Source of the DNA: Microbispora catharanthi
Lineage (GTDB): Bacteria > Actinomycetota > Actinomycetes > Streptosporangiales > Streptosporangiaceae
Reading direction: 5' to 3'
NCBI RefSeq assembly: GCF_006334915.2
Contig: NZ_VDMA02000001.1
Span: 434,001 to 498,000, forward strand
DNA: 64,000 nt
Under the pieces are notes generated by a model, which had not been told where the DNA came from, ran no database searches, and worked only from the letters and a program-made list of their open reading frames with translations. This document shows, piece after piece, positions 59,177 to 64,000 of this stretch (its first letter is position 1; each line of letters starts with the position of its first letter). The translations under genes and the position numbers were made by a program.

Positions 59177-59263
59177 GGGCGCCGGCCGGACAGGCACGCC
59201 CGCTGGTAGCGCGGGAGTGCCTGGAGAACGCGGACCGGGTGCGGAGCCGGTCTCTGCGACGGC

Positions 59264-60148
59264 TCACACCGGCTCCGGCAGGTCCATCGCCGCGAGCCTG
59301 GCCGGGTCGATCACGACCGCGATGCGGGTGATCCGACGGTCGACGACGGTGAACGCCATGACCGACAGCGGGGTGCCGTCCTCGCGCCACGACACGAACC
59401 CGGGAAGGCCGTTGACGAGCGCCGCCCGCCCCCGCGTGGCCGCGCCGGCGGCCACACGACGTTGCGCGCCGGCGGCGACCTCGGTGGCGCCGAGGACGAC
59501 GACCACGCCGTCGGGGGTGTCGACGGTCAGCTTCACCTCGGGGTCGAGCACGCGCAGCAGCCCCTCGAAGTCGCCGCGGTGTGCCGCCGCCAGGAAGGCC
59601 TGGACCACCTCGCGCTGCTCCCGTCCGGCGGCCGTAGGGTGCTCGGTCGTCTGCACCTTCCTGCGGGCGCGGCTGGCGAGCATTTTGGCGGCAGCGGCGG
59701 ATTTGCCCAGGATCTGGCCGATCTCGTCGAATGGCACCGCGAACATGTCGTGCAGCACGAACGCCAGCCGCTCGCTCGGCCCGAGCGACTCGAGGACGAC
59801 GAGGAGCGCGAGCCCGACCGAGTCGGCGAGCGCCACGTCGTCCTCCGGCGCGGGGCCGGCGTCGACCGTCACGACGAGCTCGGGCAGCCGGTCGTCGTAG
59901 GACGCCTCGGGGCGGGCCTGGCGCGATCGCAGGACGTCGAGGCTGATCCGGCCGACCACCGTGGTCAGCCAGCCGGCGAGGTTGTGGATGGCCGCCGTGT
60001 CCTGGCGGGAGAGCCGCAGCCAGGCTTCCTGGACCACGTCCTCGGCGTCGGCGTGCGATCCGAGCATGCGGTAGGCGACCGCGCGCAGCCGGTCGCGCTG
60101 GGCCTCGAACGTCTTGGTCACCAGGTCCGCCGGGCTGGTGTCGGACAT
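59264..60148 (-). CDS. ECF sigma factor with C-terminal SnoaL-like domain (SigJ-like), second copy
   Basis: 294 residues from ATG 60148 with GAGGAAGG upstream; the extension to 60241 is not needed. Region 2 (LRAVAYRMLGSHADAEDVVQEAWLRLSR), region 4 (LGPSERLAFVLHDMFAVPFDEIGQILGKSAAAAKML) and a SnoaL_2-like tail ending VIDPARLAAMDLP. It differs clearly from the 12599 sigma factor, which has the WLPEPLL linker. The divergent CMD gene is its probable target, following the known linkage of this sigma class to CMD proteins. Confidence 0.9.
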   Translation of the reverse strand: MSDTSPADLVTKTFEAQRDRLRAVAYRMLGSHADAEDVVQEAWLRLSRQDTAAIHNLAGWLTTVVGRISLDVLRSRQARPEASYDDRLPELVVTVDAGPAPEDDVALADSVGLALLVVLESLGPSERLAFVLHDMFAVPFDEIGQILGKSAAAAKMLASRARRKVQTTEHPTAAGREQREVVQAFLAAAHRGDFEGLLRVLDPEVKLTVDTPDGVVVVLGATEVAAGAQRRVAAGAATRGRAALVNGLPGFVSWREDGTPLSVMAFTVVDRRITRIAVVIDPARLAAMDLPEPV

Positions 60149-60231
60149 GTTTGTTACCTTCCTCGAATCTGCTCCGTCATGGGGATGACGGGCCCGGACG
60201 GGCCGAGGTAACCGATGAAGGAGCAACACCG

Positions 60232-60681
60232 ATGGAAGCACGCATGAAGAGCCCGGCGAATCCCGACGTGACCACGGCGGTCCAGCACCTCTACAAGGCG
60301 ATTCACGCCGGTGGCGTCGACCCGCGCGTCCTCGAGCTGGTCCACCTGCGCGCCAGTCAGATCAACGGCTGTAGCCCGTGCGTCTTTGCCGGGGTCGCAT
60401 CGGCGAAGAAGCACGGAGAGACCGACGAGCGGCTGCACAACGTGGTCGCCTGGCGCGAGACCCCGTTCTTCACCGAGGCGGAGCGGGCGGCGCTCGCGCT
60501 GACCGAGGCCGCCACCCGGATCCAGGACGGCGCGCCGGGCGTGACCGACGAGATCTGGGAGGCCGCCGCCGCCCACTTCGACGACAGGCAGCTGTCCGCG
60601 ATCATTCTGAACGTGGCGATGACCAACTTCTTCAACCGGATCAACCGCGCGGTCCGGGAGCAGGCCGGCAAGACCTGGTGA
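60232..60681 (+). CDS. carboxymuconolactone-decarboxylase/AhpD-like protein (paralogue of 38219)
   Basis: 149 residues from ATG 60232 with GAAGGAG 9 bases upstream. The LRASQINGCSPCVFAGVASAKKHGE core has the CxxC pair; the C-terminus NFFNRINRAVREQAGKTW is as in the 38219 copy. The two are clearly recent duplicates under different regulators. Probable peroxide- or thiol-linked redox role. Confidence 0.92.
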   Translation: MEARMKSPANPDVTTAVQHLYKAIHAGGVDPRVLELVHLRASQINGCSPCVFAGVASAKKHGETDERLHNVVAWRETPFFTEAERAALALTEAATRIQDGAPGVTDEIWEAAAAHFDDRQLSAIILNVAMTNFFNRINRAVREQAGKTW

Positions 60682-60764
60682 GCCGGGCGGGGCGTCATCC
60701 GCCGGTGACCGCGCATCCGCGAAATCACGGGATGACGCCCCGCGGCCCTGGGAACGAGGCGTGA

Positions 60765-61328
60765 TCACGCCCGTCGTCGGGTCTCGCGCTGCGGCTCGAT
60801 GCCCAGGGCCGCGCAGGCGCCGTCCACGGCCACCCGGCGGAGCTCGTCCTTCGGCACGTCGGCGAATTGGATCGTGCAGTCCTGGAGGCCGCCGAAGGCG
60901 ATCACGGCCCGGGTGGCCTGCTCAAGCGTGGGCTCGGGGCCGTACAGCAGCTTCACCAGCCGCCCGCGCCAGTTCAGCACGAGGTCGATCAGGCCCAGGT
61001 CGGCGAGCGTGGTCAGCTCGCTGAGCATGAGCACAATGTCTCTGCGGTGGCGGTAGTGGAAGTCGAAGTAGCCCTCCAGCAGGGCGCGGGGCTCGGCCTC
61101 GCCCAGCGCCTCCTGACCCATCAGGAACGCCTCTTCCTCGTCGATGATCGGCTGCACGATGCTGCGGACCAGTTCCTCACGTGAGGAGAAGTGGTAGTAG
61201 AGCGCCGGCTTGGTGATGCCCAGCCGGTCGGCGATCTCCTGCAGGCTGGTCCGCTGCACACCCTGCCGGGCGAAGAGCTCGCGAGCGACCTCCTGGATCC
61301 GCTGCTTGGTGTCAGAGGGACGAGGCAT
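60765..61328 (-). CDS. TetR-family repressor of the FAD monooxygenase
   Basis: 187 residues from ATG 61328. Helix-turn-helix RIQEVARELFARQGVQRTSLQEIADRLGITKPALYYHFSSREEL. The helical C-terminal domain has a typical hydrophobic pocket sequence (YRHRRDIVLMLSELTTLADLGLI). The intergenic space to the divergent monooxygenase holds a 17-bp perfect inverted repeat, whose arms each resemble the CTTA-n8-TAAG operator type. Substrate-induced derepression is probable. Confidence 0.92.
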   Translation of the reverse strand: MPRPSDTKQRIQEVARELFARQGVQRTSLQEIADRLGITKPALYYHFSSREELVRSIVQPIIDEEEAFLMGQEALGEAEPRALLEGYFDFHYRHRRDIVLMLSELTTLADLGLIDLVLNWRGRLVKLLYGPEPTLEQATRAVIAFGGLQDCTIQFADVPKDELRRVAVDGACAALGIEPQRETRRRA

Positions 61329-61343
61329 GCCACGAGCCTATCG

Positions 61344-61389
61344 ACTTAACGATAGGTAAGTAACGGTCTATGCTTACCTATCGTTAAGT
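61344..61389. promoter_or_regulatory. 17-bp perfect inverted repeat, paired TetR operators
   Basis: ACTTAACGATAGGTAAG (61344-61360) and its exact complement (61373-61389) flank 12 bases. Each arm is itself a quasi-palindrome (CTTA-n8-TAAG), so two dimers could bind over the divergent promoters. Confidence 0.8.
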
Positions 61390-61403
61390 AAGGAGCCTTG
61401 CCG

Positions 61404-62681
61404 ATGCGGATTCTCATCTCCGGCGCCAGCGTCGCCGGTCCGGTGCTGGCGTACTGGCTCACCAGGCAGGGTTTCTCCGTCACCGTCGTCGAGCGCGCGC
61501 CGGCTCTGCGCAAGACCGGCGGCCACGCGGTCGACCTGTTCCGGCCCGCGATGAACATCTCGGAGAAGATGGGCGTGCTCCCCCGCGTCGAGGAGCGGGC
61601 CATCGGCACGAACCGGATGACCATGTACCGGGAGGGCGCACGGCGTCCCGTCCGGGCGAACCTCTCGAAGATCTTCAGCGCCACCTCCGAGCGGCACGTC
61701 GAGATCATGCGCGACGATCTGAGTGAGATCTACTACGACGCCACGCGCGACGACGTCGAGTACGTCTTCGGCGACTCGATCACCGCGATCTCGCGAGACG
61801 GCGATGTGCGGTTCGAGAACGCCGCGCCGCGCCGCTTCGACCTCGTCGTCGGCGCGGACGGGCTGCACTCCAACGTGCGCCGCCTCGTCTTCGGCGAGGA
61901 GTCCCGCTTCAGCGCCTTCATCGGGGCCTACCTCGGGGTGCTGACCCTGCCCGGCGTCTCCGGCCTCGACGGCGAGCTGCTCATCCACACCGGCGTCGGC
62001 CGCACTGCCGGCATGTACGGCTCGCGGCGCCTCGGCGGGGCGCGGGCGTTGTTCCTGTTCCGGAGCGAGCGCGAGCTCGACTACCACCATCGCGACGTGC
62101 CCCGGCAGAAGGAGCTGTTGCGCGATGCGTTCGAGGGCATGCACGCCGACGTGGACCGCTGGCTGGACGAGCTCGACCGCACACCGGCGTTCTACTTCGA
62201 CTCGATCACTCAGCTCCGCATGGACACCTGGTCGCGTGGGAGGGTGACGCTCGTCGGCGACGCGGGCTACTGCCCCGGCCCGGCCGTCGGCGGCAGCACC
62301 AGCCTGGCCGTCGTCGGCGCGTACGTCCTCGCCGGGGAGCTGGCGCGGGCGGGCGGCGATCACGAGCGCGCCTTCCCCGCCTACGAGCGCGCGATGGCGG
62401 AGCACGTGCGCGGCAGCCGCGTGGTCGCGCTGAGCGCGGCGAAGACCCTGGTTCCCGCGTCCCGCCTCGGCGTGCTGGAACTGGTCCAGGGTGCCCGCCT
62501 GGTCTCTGCCCTGCCCGCGGGGCCCAGCCGAGCTCTCGTCCGCCTCACCACCAAGAGCGCACGCTTCTACAACTCCATGACCATCGACGACTACCCGCCG
62601 TCGCCCGCCGCCCTGCCACCCGGCGAACCGGGCATGGCGCCGACGTCATTCGGAGGTCTCGATGCCGGACGGCAGGAATGA
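61404..62681 (+). CDS. FAD-dependent monooxygenase (PHBH/TetX-like)
   Basis: 425 residues from ATG 61404 with AAGGAG 8 bases upstream; a TTG at 61398 lies too close to that site. ILISGASVAGPVLAYWLTRQG is the FAD Rossmann motif, VVGADGLHSNVRRLVFG the second FAD/NADPH motif, and TLVGDAGYCPGPAVGGSTSLA the third. No thioredoxin-like C-terminal domain is present, unlike the 9789 enzyme. It hydroxylates an unknown aromatic or drug. The divergent TetR controls it. Confidence 0.93.
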   Translation: MRILISGASVAGPVLAYWLTRQGFSVTVVERAPALRKTGGHAVDLFRPAMNISEKMGVLPRVEERAIGTNRMTMYREGARRPVRANLSKIFSATSERHVEIMRDDLSEIYYDATRDDVEYVFGDSITAISRDGDVRFENAAPRRFDLVVGADGLHSNVRRLVFGEESRFSAFIGAYLGVLTLPGVSGLDGELLIHTGVGRTAGMYGSRRLGGARALFLFRSERELDYHHRDVPRQKELLRDAFEGMHADVDRWLDELDRTPAFYFDSITQLRMDTWSRGRVTLVGDAGYCPGPAVGGSTSLAVVGAYVLAGELARAGGDHERAFPAYERAMAEHVRGSRVVALSAAKTLVPASRLGVLELVQGARLVSALPAGPSRALVRLTTKSARFYNSMTIDDYPPSPAALPPGEPGMAPTSFGGLDAGRQE

Positions 62682-62879
62682 CGGCCCTATCCGGCACTGG
62701 TGGACGCGCACCTCGCGCCAGACGTCGTCCACCACATAGGGCCCGACACGCAACCAGGAATCCAAGGCCGCCCGTTCGTCGCGCCGCAGTTCGTCGCGCC
62801 GCCGGCCGTCCGGACTCGGCGGGTGAGGCCCCGGTTAAATCGATCGACACCCAGTGCGGGAGATCGCTACCGTCCGGCC

Positions 62880-63641
62880 ATGGCTGTTTTCACCGATGCC
62901 GACCTCGACCGCTTCGTCACCGAGGGCTTCCTCAAGGTGGAGGAGGCGTTCCCACGCGAGACCGGGGACCGGATCAGGGATCTGCTGTGGCGGCAGATCG
63001 GTCTGTCCCCCGACCGGCCGGAGGACTGGACGCAGCCGGTGGTGTGGGCCGCCCCCGACCCGGCGGGGCGGGGCCCGTTCGGAGAGGCGATGCGCGGCCC
63101 GCGACTGACCGAGGCGCTGGACCTCGTCGCGGGCAAGGGCGGATGGGTGCCGCGCGGCACCATCGGCAACACGCCGGTCCGCTTCCCCCACCCCTCCGAC
63201 GCCGGGGACACCGGCTGGCACATCGACCAGAACAACCCCGGACCGGCCGACGCCTGGGGGACCGTCACCCTCGCGTCCCGCACGATGCTCGTGCTGGTGC
63301 TGCTGTCGGAGGTCGGGCCCGACGACGCGCCCACCCGCATCAGGGTCGGCTCCCACCTCGACACCGTCCGCGTCCTGGAGCCGTACGGCGAGGAGGGGCT
63401 GGAGTTCTTCGCCTCCGGCCCGGTGCTGGACGAGGCGACCGCGCACCGGCCCGAGACCTGCGCCACGGGACTGCCCGGCGACGTCTACCTGTGCCACCCG
63501 CACCTCGTCCACGCCGCTCAGCCCCACGGCGGCACCCGGCCTCGCTTCATGTCCCAGATCCCGCTCTTCCTGGCCGAGCCGCTCACCCCTGGCGACGCCA
63601 CCCCCCTCGCGCGGGCCGTACGGCTCGGGCTCGGCGGCTGA
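62880..63641 (+). CDS. phytanoyl-CoA dioxygenase-like Fe(II)/2-oxoglutarate oxygenase
   Basis: 253 residues from ATG 62880; TACCGT 6 bases upstream suggests a leaderless start, and the open frame to 62700 has no start signal. DRFVTEGFLKVEEAFP opens as in PhyH proteins. The iron ligands are HxD in GWHIDQNN (about residues 114-116) and a distal His in YLCHPHLVHAAQPHGG; an Arg (RPRFMSQ) follows for 2-oxoglutarate. The reaction is a hydroxylation or halogenation-type step on an unknown substrate. No operon partner is firmly linked. Confidence 0.88.
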   Translation: MAVFTDADLDRFVTEGFLKVEEAFPRETGDRIRDLLWRQIGLSPDRPEDWTQPVVWAAPDPAGRGPFGEAMRGPRLTEALDLVAGKGGWVPRGTIGNTPVRFPHPSDAGDTGWHIDQNNPGPADAWGTVTLASRTMLVLVLLSEVGPDDAPTRIRVGSHLDTVRVLEPYGEEGLEFFASGPVLDEATAHRPETCATGLPGDVYLCHPHLVHAAQPHGGTRPRFMSQIPLFLAEPLTPGDATPLARAVRLGLGG

Positions 63642-63681
63642 CCGGCCGCACCGCGACACGCCTTCCCCTCGGCGAGCTAAA

Positions 63682-63703
63682 CTGAGTTTAGACCTAAACT
63701 CAG
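63682..63703. promoter_or_regulatory. perfect palindrome upstream of the SDR gene
   Basis: CTGAGTTTAG-AC-CTAAACTCAG, 10-bp arms, ends 11 bases before ATG 63715 and overlaps its AGGGGGG ribosome site. Probable repressor site; the regulator may be encoded beyond the right edge. Confidence 0.65.
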
Positions 63704-63714
63704 GGGGGATCGCG

Positions 63715-64000
63715 ATGACGCGCACGATAGTGGTGAGTGGCGGCGGCACCGGCATCGGCAAGGCCGTGGCGGCGCGCTTCGCCGCCGACGGGGACCAGGT
63801 GGCGATCATCGGCCGCCGCGCCGACGTCCTGGAAAGGACGGCCAAGGAGATCGGCGGCACCGCACTGACGGCCGACCTGAGCGAGCCCGCGGAGGTCGAG
63901 CGGGTGCGCGCCGACCTGGCCGAGCGCTTCGGCACGATCGACGTGCTGGTCAACAACGCGGGCGGCAACATCGAGAGGCACGGCGGTTCCGGCGACGTCG
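63715..64000 (+). CDS. short-chain dehydrogenase/reductase, 3' end outside window
   Basis: The first 95 residues are visible from ATG 63715 (AGGGGGG upstream). VSGGGTGIGKAVAARFAADG is the NAD(P) motif with IIGRRADVLERTAKEIGG after it (Arg-Arg favours NADPH); DVLVNNAGGN is the NNAG motif. The catalytic Ser/Tyr/Lys lie beyond the edge. An operator-like palindrome sits directly upstream. Confidence 0.9.
   Translation, partial: MTRTIVVSGGGTGIGKAVAARFAADGDQVAIIGRRADVLERTAKEIGGTALTADLSEPAEVERVRADLAERFGTIDVLVNNAGGNIERHGGSGDV

Noticed and set aside
1..64000. tRNA or rRNA genes
   Set aside because: No cloverleaf-like GGTTCGAATCC-type arms with acceptor pairing and no rRNA-like conserved stretches were noticed by eye.

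Overview
The window is about 70% G+C DNA from a high-GC actinomycete. Supporting signs are codon third positions that are almost always G or C, frequent GTG and TTG starts, several leaderless promoters, and actinobacterial families (F420/deazaflavin-type nitroreductase, mycothiol-type DinB, WYL regulators, Rv2578c-type radical SAM, ECF sigma factors with SnoaL or TPR tails). A streptosporangiaceous or Streptomyces-like soil organism fits; the genus cannot be fixed from the sequence. I saw no rRNA, tRNA or CRISPR. The region reads as accessory chromosome: many small regulator-plus-enzyme units for detoxification and resistance, mixed with decaying gene fragments.

Layout. 0-8.7 kb: a partial HSL-type esterase; a three-domain fusion (nitroreductase, hemerythrin, esterase); a dienelactone-type hydrolase; a VOC protein; an aminoglycoside-adenylyltransferase-like protein; and an rsgA GTPase gene behind a leader that looks like a translational attenuator, followed by a methyltransferase-remnant/GNAT fusion. 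8.8-12.6 kb: a TetR, FAD monooxygenase and methyltransferase unit, with a divergent DoxX gene and three matching operators. 12.6-14.4 kb: a SigJ/ECF41-like sigma factor, a carboxymuconolactone-decarboxylase (CMD) protein and a broken oxidoreductase. 14.5-24.7 kb: a signal-less binding protein, a lipid kinase, DUF3224, an HATPase, a universal stress protein, a DrrAB-like ABC exporter, a TetR/ABC-F pair and a ComB-like phosphatase. 25-32.5 kb: VOC, GNAT, a NarL-type two-component pair, MarR/epimerase, AraC/VOC, and SMR efflux with TetR and DUF952.

32.6-40.2 kb holds Tn3-type relics (a transposase fragment at 32.66 kb and a resolvase fragment at 39.80 kb) on either side of an amidase, an apparently intact IS5-like element with a frameshift transposase, DinB, YdeI-like, CMD and WYL genes. 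40.5-45.3 kb: amidohydrolase/TetR, a breakpoint joining two truncated genes, and a VOC/DGPF/ECF42 unit with a shortened sigma C-terminus. 45.4-48.2 kb: an overlapping operon of a methyltransferase, a 76-residue acidic protein and a large VioB-type ferritin-like protein carrying two CDGSH iron-sulfur motifs; this is the most unusual intact gene set. 48.2-53.2 kb: a graveyard of fragments (an inverted flavoprotein, an XRE/NB-ARC regulator, a frameshifted LAL regulator, a metallo-hydrolase) around one intact SDR.

53.2-64 kb is ordered again: P450 with a TetR that has an extra C-terminal domain, a radical SAM protein with Gln/Pro heptad repeats, WYL/epoxide hydrolase with a perfect operator, a second sigma/CMD pair, TetR/FAD monooxygenase with a 17-bp inverted operator, a phytanoyl-CoA-dioxygenase-like oxygenase, and an SDR that runs off the right edge. 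The recurring theme is one-regulator/one-enzyme oxidative detoxification modules, each with a readable operator in the divergent intergenic space.
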